A stretch of 64,000 nucleotides of DNA, taken from Hyphomicrobium denitrificans 1NES1. GTDB lineage: Bacteria; Pseudomonadota; Alphaproteobacteria; Rhizobiales; Hyphomicrobiaceae. How positions within the stretch are numbered: position 1 is the first letter of the stretch; each line of letters starts with the position of its first letter. The stretch lies in NCBI RefSeq assembly GCF_000230975.2, contig NC_021172.1, positions 2,666,001 to 2,730,000 on the forward strand, given 5' to 3'. The notes beneath the pieces were generated by a model. It searched no databases, had not been told where the DNA came from, and saw only the letters and a program-made list of their open reading frames with translations. Shown piece after piece: positions 54,147-62,247 of the stretch. The position numbers and the translations under genes are program-made.

Positions 54147-55583
54147 TTACCGCTTCAACCCAAAGAGATTCGAGAATTTAGACAGCCGCTCCTTGATCTG
54201 GCCGCCGACGGTATTGCGAGACTGCAGGCGTTCGTAAGCCGATTCGCGGGTCAAGGACTGGCCGTATTTCTCCAGGTTAGCTTTATCCTTGGCGATGAGG
54301 TTTTTGCGCTCCTCGGCCGTGATCGGACCGACGCGCGACATCGGCGGCCGAATGAGGGTTCGCTGCACCATCGACGGCTCGCCCTTGTCGTGAAGGAGCG
54401 AAACGAGCGCCTCTCCGACCTTGAGCTCCTGGATCGCACGTTCGGTATCGATCTCGGGATTGGGCCGGAACGTCTGCGCAGCGGCGCGAATGGCTTTCTG
54501 CTCCTTCGGCGTGAAGGCACGAAGCGCATGCTGAATACGGTTGCCGAGCTGGGCCGAAACACGGTCCGGCACGTCGCCCGGGCTCTGCGTCACGTAATAG
54601 ACGCCGACGCCCTTCGAGCGAATGAGGCGCGTGACGCGCTCGACTTGCTCAAGCACGGCTTTCGGCGCGTCGTTGAACAAAAGATGGGCTTCGTCGAAGA
54701 GGAAAACGAGCTTCGGCTTTTCGAGATCGCCGACCTCGGGGAGCTTTTCGAACAGCTCCGTCAGGAGCCACAGCAGGAACGTCGCGTAGAGACGCGGCGT
54801 ATCCATCAGTTTCTCGGCGGCGAGCACGTTGACGACGCCGTGGCCGTCGGCATCGACCTTCAGGAAATCCATGATGTCGAGCGCGGGCTCGCCGAAAAAC
54901 TTGTCGGTGGCCTGCTCTTCGAGCACCAGCAAGCGGCGCTGAATGACCCCGACCGTCGAAGTCGCGACGTGCCCGTATTTGCTTCTGAGGCTTGCGGCGC
55001 GCTTGCCCATCTCGTCGATGACGGAGCGGAGGTCCTTGAGGTCGAGGATCGACATCCTCTCGTCGCCCGCTTCGCGCTCGTCTTGCGCCCAGCGAAAGGC
55101 AATGTTCAAAACACCTTCCTGCGGTTCCGTCAGCTCCATCAGGCGCGAGAGCAGCAGCGGCCCCATTTCCTGCACGGTCGCGCGCACGGGATGCCCGTCG
55201 ACCCCGAAGATATCCCAGAATGCTGTCGGAAATGATGTGTTGCCGTAGCGCTTCAATCCGATCTCTTCGGCACGCGCGACAAGCTTTGGCGAAGGGTCGC
55301 CTTTGACGGCGATGCCCGAGAGGTCACCCTTGATGTCGGCCGCAAAGACCGGGACGCCGGCGGCCGAAAATCCTTCAGCCAGCACCTGCAGCGTCACCGT
55401 CTTGCCGGTGCCGGTCGCCCCGGTCACAAGACCGTGGCGGTTGGCGAGGGCGAGTTCGATACATTCCGGAACCAATTCGCGGCCCGAATGGCTACAGCCG
55501 ATCAGGATCAGGCCGTCCTGCACGTAATCGCGGGGATCGGCGACGGGATTCTCGGCCCCTGAGGCGCCGGGCGTTTTGGTCAT
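54147..55583 (-). CDS. HerA-like ATPase (DUF853)
   Basis: A 478-residue HerA/FtsK-superfamily ATPase. Walker A GATGTGKTVTLQVL (about residue 54), DIKGDLSGIAVKG, a middle helical insertion and Walker B KLVFLFDEAHLLF, followed by an Arg-finger-like VTQSPGDVPDRVSAQLGNRI. The C-terminal part is charged. This DUF853 branch is widely spread in proteobacteria as a stand-alone gene; unlike canonical HerA it is not next to nurA, and its DNA substrate is unknown. Defence roles known for some HerA systems need a partner nuclease or Sir2, not seen here. ATG 55583 starts MTKTPGASG. Confidence 0.9.
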   Translation of the reverse strand: MTKTPGASGAENPVADPRDYVQDGLILIGCSHSGRELVPECIELALANRHGLVTGATGTGKTVTLQVLAEGFSAAGVPVFAADIKGDLSGIAVKGDPSPKLVARAEEIGLKRYGNTSFPTAFWDIFGVDGHPVRATVQEMGPLLLSRLMELTEPQEGVLNIAFRWAQDEREAGDERMSILDLKDLRSVIDEMGKRAASLRSKYGHVATSTVGVIQRRLLVLEEQATDKFFGEPALDIMDFLKVDADGHGVVNVLAAEKLMDTPRLYATFLLWLLTELFEKLPEVGDLEKPKLVFLFDEAHLLFNDAPKAVLEQVERVTRLIRSKGVGVYYVTQSPGDVPDRVSAQLGNRIQHALRAFTPKEQKAIRAAAQTFRPNPEIDTERAIQELKVGEALVSLLHDKGEPSMVQRTLIRPPMSRVGPITAEERKNLIAKDKANLEKYGQSLTRESAYERLQSRNTVGGQIKERLSKFSNLFGLKR

Positions 55584-55834
55584 TTGATCTCCTCGCGCTT
55601 CGCCTGCCCGACTCGGGCCCGAGTGAGCGTTCCGTGATGGCATGGAGACCGCAGCGACGCAAACCGCAGCCACCCCATGCGCCCGAAACGAGCCCCTTGA
55701 ATTTAACGATCCTTCTGCGCGCGGCAATTGGGCCACGCCGGAGGCGCAATTTCGGGCTCGCACTAGGCCCTCGACCGGGTATACCGGGGCGAATATTTTC
55801 ATGCATCCCATTGCGCTCCAGGAGCCCCGATCGA

Positions 55835-57709
55835 ATGAGCCGCTCGCCCTCCGAGACGAACGAAACACACCTTGCCGACGGCTTTCCCGCCGCCAAGCTC
55901 GAGCAGTGGCGCGCGCTCGTCGACAAGGCTCTCAAGGGTGCAGATTTCGAAAAGCGGCTCGTCCGGCGGACGGCCGACGGGTTGAAGATCAATCCGCTCT
56001 ATACGCGCAACGACGCGCTGGCGAACGCGGCCGGTGCGCTGCCGGGTTATGCGCCGTTCACGCGCGGAACAAAGTCCGTCAGCGGCGGCTGGGATATCCG
56101 CACCTTTCACATCGAAAGCGACCCGAAAGCCGCGAACGCCGCGATCCTCGAAGATCTTGAAGGCGGGGTCACGTCGATCGGCCTGCAGGTCGGCAATGGA
56201 TTAGCGCCGACACAGGACGCCCTTGGTGCGGCTCTCGACGGTGTGCTGCTGGATGTCTGTCCTATCGTCCTCGCCGCGGGCGAGCACTTCTTCGATGCGG
56301 CGCTGGCCATGATTGCGGTCTGGGACGCACGCGGCATCAAGGCCGCAGACAGGCAGGGTTCGTTCGGTGCCGATCCGCTCGGCACGCTGGCTATGACGGG
56401 ACGGCTGCCTGAGTCACTCGATACGGCGCTCGCGCGCGCCATCGCGTTGATGAAGATCACAGCGGCGAGTCCGCGCGTGCAAGTGATGACTGCCGACGGC
56501 GTCATTGCACACGTCGCGGGCGCGAGCGAGGCGCAAGAGCTTGCCTATATGCTCTCGACGCTCGTCGCCTATCTTCGCGCTGCCGAGAAGGGTGGCCTCA
56601 CGCCGGCCGAAGCTCTGCCGAAGATCAACGTTTCGCTCGCAGCCGACATCGATGAATTTTCGACCGTCGCAAAACTTCGCGCCGCGCGCCGTCTCATCTG
56701 GCGCGTTGCCGACGCTTCAGGCGCCGGAGAAGCGGCCGCCAGCGTCACGCTCAACTGCCCGACGTCCTACCGCATGATGGCAAAGCGCGATCCGTGGACC
56801 AATATCCTGCGCACGACGATTGCCTGCACGGGCGCGGCGCTTGGCGGCGCCGATGCGATTGTCGTCCTGCCGTTCACATTCGCGCTCGGCAAGCCCGACG
56901 CCTTTGCACGGCGCGTTGCCCGCAACATTCAGATCGTATGCCAGGAAGAAAGCCACCTCGGCCGCGTCTCCGATCCTGCAGGCGGCTCTTGGTATGTCGA
57001 GAGTTTGACTGATGACTTGGCGAAGAAGGCCTGGGAAATCTTCCAGGATATCGAAGCCCGCGGCGGCATGGCGGCGGCCCAGACCTCCGGATATGTCCAA
57101 GACATGATTGCCAAGAGGGCAGAGGCGCGCGCGAAGGATGTCGCGACCTTGCGCCAAGAGCTGACGGGGGTGAATGCATTTCCGCTCCTCGGCGATGACG
57201 GCGTCCATGCCGAGCCATGGCCTGCGGCAGTCGCGCCCTCGGGTAAAGCGGTCGTCGAGGTCCAGCCGCTGAAGCCGCATCGGCTCGGTGAAGCTTTCGA
57301 GGCTTTGCGCGATGCTGCGGACGCGCACGGCGGATTCAAAATCTTCGCGGCAAGCATGGGCGAGATCGTCGATCACAACGTCCGCACGACGTGGATCAAG
57401 AATTATCTGGCCGCGGGCGGGATCACGGCGCTGATCAGCGATGGCTACAAAACGCCCGAAGAGACTGCTGCCGCATTCCAGGCTTCAGGCGCAATCGCGG
57501 CATGCATCTGTTCCTCCGACGCCGTCAACGCGGCGCTCGCACAGCCGACCGCGGACGCATTGAAGAAAGCGGGTGCGAAGCTCATTCTGATGGCCGGGCG
57601 CCCGGGAGATGCCGAGGCTGCTCTCAAGGCCGCGGGCGTCGATCAGTTCCTGTATGCGGGCGCCGATGCCGTCGCGACCCTCAAGGGCTTGCAAGAACGT
57701 TTGCGATAA
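55835..57709 (+). CDS. mutA: Methylmalonyl-CoA mutase small subunit
   Basis: A 624-residue subunit. The TIM-barrel part contains NPLYTRNDAL, GGWDIRTFHIE and CPTSYRMMAKRDPWTNILR and QEESHLGRVSDPAGGSWYVE; the C-terminal domain keeps a cobalamin-domain fold but lacks the His base ligand, as expected for the non-catalytic subunit. Paired with MutB it isomerises methylmalonyl-CoA to succinyl-CoA, the end of the ethylmalonyl-CoA route used by serine-cycle methylotrophs. mutB is 4.5 kb downstream in the same orientation, not adjacent as usual. Confidence 0.95.
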   Translation: MSRSPSETNETHLADGFPAAKLEQWRALVDKALKGADFEKRLVRRTADGLKINPLYTRNDALANAAGALPGYAPFTRGTKSVSGGWDIRTFHIESDPKAANAAILEDLEGGVTSIGLQVGNGLAPTQDALGAALDGVLLDVCPIVLAAGEHFFDAALAMIAVWDARGIKAADRQGSFGADPLGTLAMTGRLPESLDTALARAIALMKITAASPRVQVMTADGVIAHVAGASEAQELAYMLSTLVAYLRAAEKGGLTPAEALPKINVSLAADIDEFSTVAKLRAARRLIWRVADASGAGEAAASVTLNCPTSYRMMAKRDPWTNILRTTIACTGAALGGADAIVVLPFTFALGKPDAFARRVARNIQIVCQEESHLGRVSDPAGGSWYVESLTDDLAKKAWEIFQDIEARGGMAAAQTSGYVQDMIAKRAEARAKDVATLRQELTGVNAFPLLGDDGVHAEPWPAAVAPSGKAVVEVQPLKPHRLGEAFEALRDAADAHGGFKIFAASMGEIVDHNVRTTWIKNYLAAGGITALISDGYKTPEETAAAFQASGAIAACICSSDAVNAALAQPTADALKKAGAKLILMAGRPGDAEAALKAAGVDQFLYAGADAVATLKGLQERLR

Positions 57710-57756
57710 TAAATCACGCTCGCTTTCTCGAATGTATCGATCCAAGATGCGGTGAA

Positions 57757-59157
57757 ATGACGATGGAGGAGCATACTCCAAGCCGTCAGGATTCCGATGC
57801 TCGGAAAAGGCACCGCGCAAAACGGCGCATTATCCTGCGCCGTTATCGCTACGTGAGTCTGTCGCGTCGCGTCTGGATGCGCCGCGCGGTGTTCATTGCG
57901 GGGGCCCTGTTTGTCGGCCTGACGGCTGTCGGATTCGCGCAGATCTCAAACGACGCGCAGGATGTCTATTCCGCCATCCTGAAAAGGTCGCCGTTTCTGC
58001 CGTTGTTCCTGACGCCGCTCGGATTTGCGGCGCTGGCCTTCGCGACCGCGCGTTGGTTTCCGGCTGCGGCTGGCAGCGGCATCCCGCAGGTCATCGCCGC
58101 ACGTAAGAGTTCCGACTACACGCACCGGAGCGCGCTTCTTGGCTGGCAGACGACGATTGCGAAAATCGTGATGACAGCGCTGGCACTTGTCGTCGGCGCA
58201 TCCGTCGGGCGCGAAGGTCCGACGGTGCAAGTCGGCGCATCCGTGATGTTCGCCGTCGCGACCGTCGCTGGTCTTGGCCGTCAGAACGGCTTCGTTCTCG
58301 CAGGCTCGGCGGCGGGAATCGCGGCGGCCTTCAACGCGCCGATCGCCGGCATTCTGTTCGCAATCGAAGAACTCGCAAAGGCATTCGCGGGACGGATCAA
58401 CGACATTGTCATCGGCTCGGTGGTCATTGCGGGCGCGGTGAGCTGGCTGATCCTTGGCAACTACAATTACTTTGGCGAAGTGACGACCAACGTCGTCAGC
58501 GGCAAAGACTGGCTTGCGGTCCCAATATGCGCCGTATTCGGTGGTGTTCTCGGCGGTCTGTTCAGTATGTCGCTGGTAACCATTTCGCGAAAACCGTTCG
58601 GCATTATCGCAATTCTCAAGCGCCATCCCATCGTGTTCGCCGGATTGTGCGGGCTGCTTGTCGCCGTCCTGAGCATTGCGACCGCCGGCTATGCATCCGG
58701 CAACGGCTACGCGGAAACGCGGGCGTCGCTCGTCTATGGCCAGGCGATGCCGTGGTGGTACGGGCTCGCCAAACTGGGCTCGACGCTTTTGTCGTCAGCG
58801 AGCGGCATTCCCGGCGGTTTGTTCTCGCCCTCTCTCGCCGTCGGCGCCGGCATTGGCTCTATGATCACCCCGATCTTCACCTTCGCCGATCCACGCGCGT
58901 TCATGCTGCTGATGACCGTCGGCTATTTTGCCGGCGTCGTGCAGGCGCCGCTGACAGCCGTCGTCATCGTGATGGAAATGACGAGTGACAAGAACATGGT
59001 GATCCCGCTGATGGCGACCGCCCTCTTCGCCGCAAGCCTTTCGCGCCTCATCGGTAGCGAACCGCTGTATCACGCACTCGCCCGCGGATACTACGCATCG
59101 GCCTTTCGCATTCACGGCACGCCCGATGTCTCGTCGGCTCCAAAGTCAGTTCGTTAG
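57757..59157 (+). CDS. ClC-type chloride/proton antiporter
   Basis: A 466-residue ClC-family protein with about ten membrane helices. The selectivity motifs are intact: GSGIPQVI, GREGPTVQ with the gating Glu, and GILFAIEELAKAF, with the internal Glu pair that marks H+/Cl- antiporters, and GGLFSPSLAVGA. It may counter acid stress or supply anion balance. It overlaps the stop of the next minus-strand gene by 12 bases. Starts at ATG 57757. Confidence 0.92.
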   Translation: MTMEEHTPSRQDSDARKRHRAKRRIILRRYRYVSLSRRVWMRRAVFIAGALFVGLTAVGFAQISNDAQDVYSAILKRSPFLPLFLTPLGFAALAFATARWFPAAAGSGIPQVIAARKSSDYTHRSALLGWQTTIAKIVMTALALVVGASVGREGPTVQVGASVMFAVATVAGLGRQNGFVLAGSAAGIAAAFNAPIAGILFAIEELAKAFAGRINDIVIGSVVIAGAVSWLILGNYNYFGEVTTNVVSGKDWLAVPICAVFGGVLGGLFSMSLVTISRKPFGIIAILKRHPIVFAGLCGLLVAVLSIATAGYASGNGYAETRASLVYGQAMPWWYGLAKLGSTLLSSASGIPGGLFSPSLAVGAGIGSMITPIFTFADPRAFMLLMTVGYFAGVVQAPLTAVVIVMEMTSDKNMVIPLMATALFAASLSRLIGSEPLYHALARGYYASAFRIHGTPDVSSAPKSVR

Positions 59158-59826
59158 CCGGTGGTCGGGCGTCAACGTTCCGAAGCCGACAAGCCGCTCG
59201 AGATCGGCACCGATTCCATTGTAAGCGGAGCCCGACCTCTGCGATGTAGCGGCGGACGCCACGCGGTTGCGCTGCTGACGCGAGATGCCGCGCTTCACAA
59301 CTCTCGAATGTGAGACGGCTGCTCTTCGAGGCGCGCGCCTGGTGACACGCACGACCGATTGTGAAGGTTCCGCGTTCTGCGTTTCCGCCGTCATGGCTGC
59401 GCTTGCGACTTTCGCTGGATCTATCAAATCGTCAGATTCCAATAGCTCCGCCACCTTTATGATCCGTTTTGGATCGGAAGACGCATCCAAGACGTTCGGG
59501 TTCACAGGGTCCTCAGCATTGGCCGCCTTTGAGCCGTCCGAAGGCACGGCAAACTTTGCGCTCAAGGCTTCGGCGGCCGAGCGCGTTGCGAAAGAAAGTC
59601 CGTCATCGCTGCCAAAATCTTCTCCGCGGGATGCCAACAAAAACTGATCGTAATTTATCACCGGGACGTAATCCGGGAGCTTGATCGCCGTGCGCGTGCC
59701 GATGTTCGGAACCCCGGCCTGAGGCTGCGAAGCGAACTTCTGTTCCGCATGGATCGGAAACGCTGCAGAAGCGAGTCCAACAAAAACAAGCGCGACAGCA
59801 TTCAGTCTCAAAACGCATACCCCCAA
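59146..59826 (-). CDS. Exported protein, unknown function
   Basis: A 226-residue protein with a signal peptide (LNAVALVFVGLASAAFPIHA). The mature part is hydrophilic: an N-terminal domain around LPDYVPVINYDQFLLA, a variable stretch, and a basic Arg-rich region VTRRAPRRAAVSHSRVVKRG before the end. I do not recognise the family. The stop overlaps clc. No metal or catalytic motif is obvious; it could be an attachment or structural protein. Confidence 0.6.
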   Translation of the reverse strand: MGVCVLRLNAVALVFVGLASAAFPIHAEQKFASQPQAGVPNIGTRTAIKLPDYVPVINYDQFLLASRGEDFGSDDGLSFATRSAAEALSAKFAVPSDGSKAANAEDPVNPNVLDASSDPKRIIKVAELLESDDLIDPAKVASAAMTAETQNAEPSQSVVRVTRRAPRRAAVSHSRVVKRGISRQQRNRVASAATSQRSGSAYNGIGADLERLVGFGTLTPDHRLTN

Positions 59827-60044
59827 CGCGATACAAACGGGCTTTAGCTTGTCTCGACTCCGTCGCGGATCTCAGTCACGCGGGACAGTGAGCGCTAAAA
59901 GCAAACGGCGAGAGGCTCGTTGAATGGCCCCCGTTCCCCAATCCGAAAATCACCGCTCAACAAGGCAAGAGAAAGGCTTCGTTTTTCTCGCTCAGATGAC
60001 AAATCGCGCGGCTTGCATTGAGTTCTCGAAGGCACGTGTGCCCC

Positions 60045-60082
60045 AAAAAAGTGGCCAGCTCCCGGGGGTGGAAGAGCTGGCC
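60045..60082 (-). terminator. Strong Rho-independent terminator of the 60118 small gene
   Basis: A nine-base perfect stem GGCCAGCTC with GAGCTGGCC around a 12-base loop (60053-60082) is followed on the minus strand by a TTTTTT run, giving a textbook terminator 36 bases after the stop of the small gene at 60118. Confidence 0.85.
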
Positions 60083-60117
60083 AAGGCACGGGGGGAGGGA
60101 AGCAATGCGTGAAAGGA

Positions 60118-60318
60118 CTATTCGCGGCCGGACGCTGCGAGCACCGTCATGACGGCGAGTATCGGAGCAGATGCCAAAATGGATACGGTCGAGACAGCGT
60201 ATTCGTTACCGTCGATCAACGGTGCGAGGAGAGCTTGCGCGTCGGGGAGCGTCGCGATGGCGACGGTGGCTGCGGTCGCGACTGCGGCTGTGGCGGACGC
60301 TGCGATGAAGCATGACAT
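60118..60318 (-). CDS. 66-residue hydrophobic peptide gene
   Basis: A short reading frame, MSCFIAASATAAVATAATV then AIATLPDAQALL and a C-terminal STVSILASAPILAVMTVLAA. The peptide is dominated by Ala, Val, Thr and Leu, likely two membrane helices or one plus an amphipathic stretch. A strong Shine-Dalgarno (GGAGAGGAG) precedes the ATG and a strong terminator follows the stop, which argues that it is a real transcript. No family recognised. It could also be a toxin or a regulatory peptide, or the transcript could be a small RNA. Confidence 0.55.
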   Translation of the reverse strand: MSCFIAASATAAVATAATVAIATLPDAQALLAPLIDGNEYAVSTVSILASAPILAVMTVLAASGRE

Positions 60319-60639
60319 AACGTGCTCTCCTCTCCTGTGACCGTCGTCTTGAGAGGGAGAATGCGTGAAGCGATTTGGGTCCGCTGTTCCGGGGGATACA
60401 CTTTGGTTGGCGCTGGCGACTCCGCTGCGCGGAGCCGGCCGCCAGCGCGGCCGTGAGGCGGCTTTCTTTATTCAATTGGAAATAGATTGGCGCTGACAAC
60501 TCCGCTGCGCGGAGCCGGCCGCCAGCGCGGCCGTGAGGCGGCTTTCTTTATTCAGTTGGAAATAGACCGGCGCTGGCGACTCCGCTGCGCGGAGCCGGCC
60601 GCCAGCGCGGATGTGAGGCGTCACCGTCCGCCCGGACCT
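60319..60639. other. Non-coding stretch holding the 80-bp array
   Basis: This 321-base gap holds the 80-bp array over most of its length and, next to the 60118 gene, a purine-rich ribosome-binding site on the minus strand. I see no other gene. Confidence 0.6.
60409..60620. repeat. 80-bp tandem repeat array (2.6 copies)
   Basis: Units begin at 60409, 60489 and 60569 with an exact 80-base period; the third is cut after about 52 bases. Copies one and two differ at six positions. Each unit contains nested inverted repeats: GCGCTGGCG and CGCCAGCGC outside, CTCCGC-TGC-GCGGAG inside, followed in copies one and two by a T-rich segment (GGCTTTCTTTATTC). It fills the gap between two minus-strand small genes and has no reading frame that I trust. 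Confidence 0.85.
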
Positions 60640-60915
60640 CTACTTCTTCAGTTTTTCGACCTTGGCAGCCATGTCCGGGATGACGGTCATGCGATAGGTG
60701 TCGTTCTCGCATGTCAATATCCAGACGGTTTCGTTCGGCTTCGATTCCTTCACTTCGCGCTCGGCACCTTTTGGCTTGTCGCAAGTGAAGCCCTGGTCGC
60801 GAATCTGGGATGCGAGCAGATCCCGCGTCGGCTCATCTGCCGACTGGGACATGGCCGGACCAATTCCCACGACGAAAGCAAAACCGAAGATCGCCAAGTG
60901 CAACGTCTTGTCCAT
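60640..60915 (-). CDS. Small exported protein, unknown function
   Basis: A 91-residue protein with a signal peptide (LHLAIFGFAFVVGIGPAMS). The mature part has two cysteines likely to form a disulfide (FTCDKPKGAE and ILTCENDTYRMTVIPD). Short periplasmic proteins with TCENxxYRMT-type ends occur in Hyphomicrobiales. ATG 60915 or 60924 may start it; the latter has GGGAG too close. It follows DUF817 on the same strand by 94 bases. Confidence 0.68.
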   Translation of the reverse strand: MDKTLHLAIFGFAFVVGIGPAMSQSADEPTRDLLASQIRDQGFTCDKPKGAEREVKESKPNETVWILTCENDTYRMTVIPDMAAKVEKLKK

Positions 60916-61009
60916 GCCAGTCATACTCCCTAGCCGGTACACGGATGATCGCCGCTGCGGCTGCAAGCCAATCGTACGGCAAACGAGTAAATTCAGCCTT
61001 TCCGCTCGG

Positions 61010-61936
61010 CTATCGAGGTAAACTTTCCGTATCCTGATCATCGTCCGGCGGCATCGGCTGGGGCCGGTTGATGGCGGCCACGAGCGTATACGAAATCAGC
61101 ATGAGCAAAAACCATGAGCCAAGCTTGCCAATGCCGACCATCTGCCACCCATGCCGCTGGTGCGGATAAGCCCAAGCGGCGGTGAACGTGCCGATGTTCT
61201 CCGCGAACCAGATGAACAGCGCGACGAGGACAAGCCCTAACAACAGCGGCATGTGCCGATGCGTCTTCCAAATCCGGTAATAGATCGTGCACGGTCCGAT
61301 GAGGAGGACGGCGACCGCGAACAGAATAGGGCGTGCGTCCCACGTATAGTGGTGGGCAAAGAAATTAACGTAGACCGCCGCGCTTAACAATCCGAGCGCC
61401 CAGACGGGCGGATGGTGGGTAAAGCGGAAATCGAACAGCCGCCAGCAGCGCACGATGTAGGAGCCGATGGCGGCGTACATGAAGCCGGTAAAAAGCGGCA
61501 CACCCGCGATGCGCAGCAGGCTCGGTTCGGGATAGACCCATGATCCGACAGAGGTCTTGAACACCTCCATGACCGTGCCGACGACGTGAAAAACGAAAAT
61601 GACTTTGGCTTCCTCGATCGTCTCCAGCTTGAAGCCGAGCATCAAGACTTGGATCAGAACGGCCGCGATGACGAGGAAATCGTACCGGGCGAGAGAGGCA
61701 TACTTAGAATAGAAAAAGTGCGTCGCGATCAACAGCGCCAGCAGCAGCGCGCCGAAAAGACAAGCCCAGGCTTGCTTAACGCCGAAGCGGACGAATTCAT
61801 AGGCAAAGTGCGCGACCGGTCCGCGGGCTTCCGCCTTTTCGCCAAGCTTGGCCTCCAGCTCGATGAAGTGCGCCAAGGGTTGCCAGAGCCGCGCCGCGCT
61901 TCTCTGACGGGTCCCATTCGAGACCTTGCGTTGCAT
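61010..61936 (-). CDS. DUF817 family membrane protein
   Basis: A 308-residue integral membrane protein with about eight helices. Conserved DUF817 pieces are GVKQAWACLFGALLL, GTVMEVFKTSVGSWVYPEPS, FTGFMYAAIGSYIVRCWRLFDFRF and ENIGTFTAAWAYPHQRHGW. The function of this family is unknown. It reads toward the 60915 gene; the first 50 residues are soluble and Arg-rich. Confidence 0.9.
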   Translation of the reverse strand: MQRKVSNGTRQRSAARLWQPLAHFIELEAKLGEKAEARGPVAHFAYEFVRFGVKQAWACLFGALLLALLIATHFFYSKYASLARYDFLVIAAVLIQVLMLGFKLETIEEAKVIFVFHVVGTVMEVFKTSVGSWVYPEPSLLRIAGVPLFTGFMYAAIGSYIVRCWRLFDFRFTHHPPVWALGLLSAAVYVNFFAHHYTWDARPILFAVAVLLIGPCTIYYRIWKTHRHMPLLLGLVLVALFIWFAENIGTFTAAWAYPHQRHGWQMVGIGKLGSWFLLMLISYTLVAAINRPQPMPPDDDQDTESLPR

Positions 61937-62247
61937 ATCTGACCTCGGGAGGGATGCCCTGCAGAGCGGTCATCATGCTGGTGTTTGTGGCTAAATCCGG
62001 CGCGCCTTCTCCCTTCACTTGGGGGGGAGCGCCGGAGTAACGAACCGCTCGATCCTGACCGGAAAAAGGCTCCTCATCCGGCCTTCGGCCACCTTCTCCC
62101 GCAGGGAGAAGGGATACTTGCTCCCCCCTCTCCCTCATCGGCCCGCTGTGCCAGGCCACGAACGAATGTCGCACGGCGATTGTCGTCTCCGTCCGCTTCC
62201 AGTACCGTCAATTGGAGACTTCATTTCCACCGGATTTATTGCACCCG
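61937..62247. other. Intergenic region with palindromic repeats before mutB
   Basis: This 311-base gap between DUF817 and mutB contains inverted repeats: CCTTCTCCC-GCA-GGGAGAAGG at 62092-62112 and GGCC-TTC-GGCC at 62080-62090, with a pyrimidine-rich copy (CCTTCTCCCTTCACTTGGGG) near 62011. The CTCATCCGGCCTTCGGCCAC-type element is a repeated family that I recall from intergenic DNA of many proteobacteria. No gene is evident. Confidence 0.6.
62080..62112. repeat. Intergenic palindromic repeat element
   Basis: Adjacent hairpins GGCC-TTC-GGCC and CCTTCTCCC-GCA-GGGAGAAGG; the second has a perfect nine-base stem. The sequence resembles dispersed palindromic repeats in Hyphomicrobiales and other proteobacteria; copy number in this genome cannot be seen here. 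Confidence 0.7.

Noticed and set aside
54147..55583. HerA-based antiphage defence locus
   Set aside because: No Sir2, nuclease or DUF4297 partner next to the HerA-like ATPase; neighbours are DUF4236 and mutA.
59895..60089. Minus-strand 64-codon frame over the 60045-60082 hairpin
   Set aside because: It overlaps the strong terminator and has no ribosome-binding site.
60409..60620. CRISPR-like array
   Set aside because: Repeats are 80 bases with near-identical sequence through the full unit, so there are no unique spacers; no cas genes are nearby.
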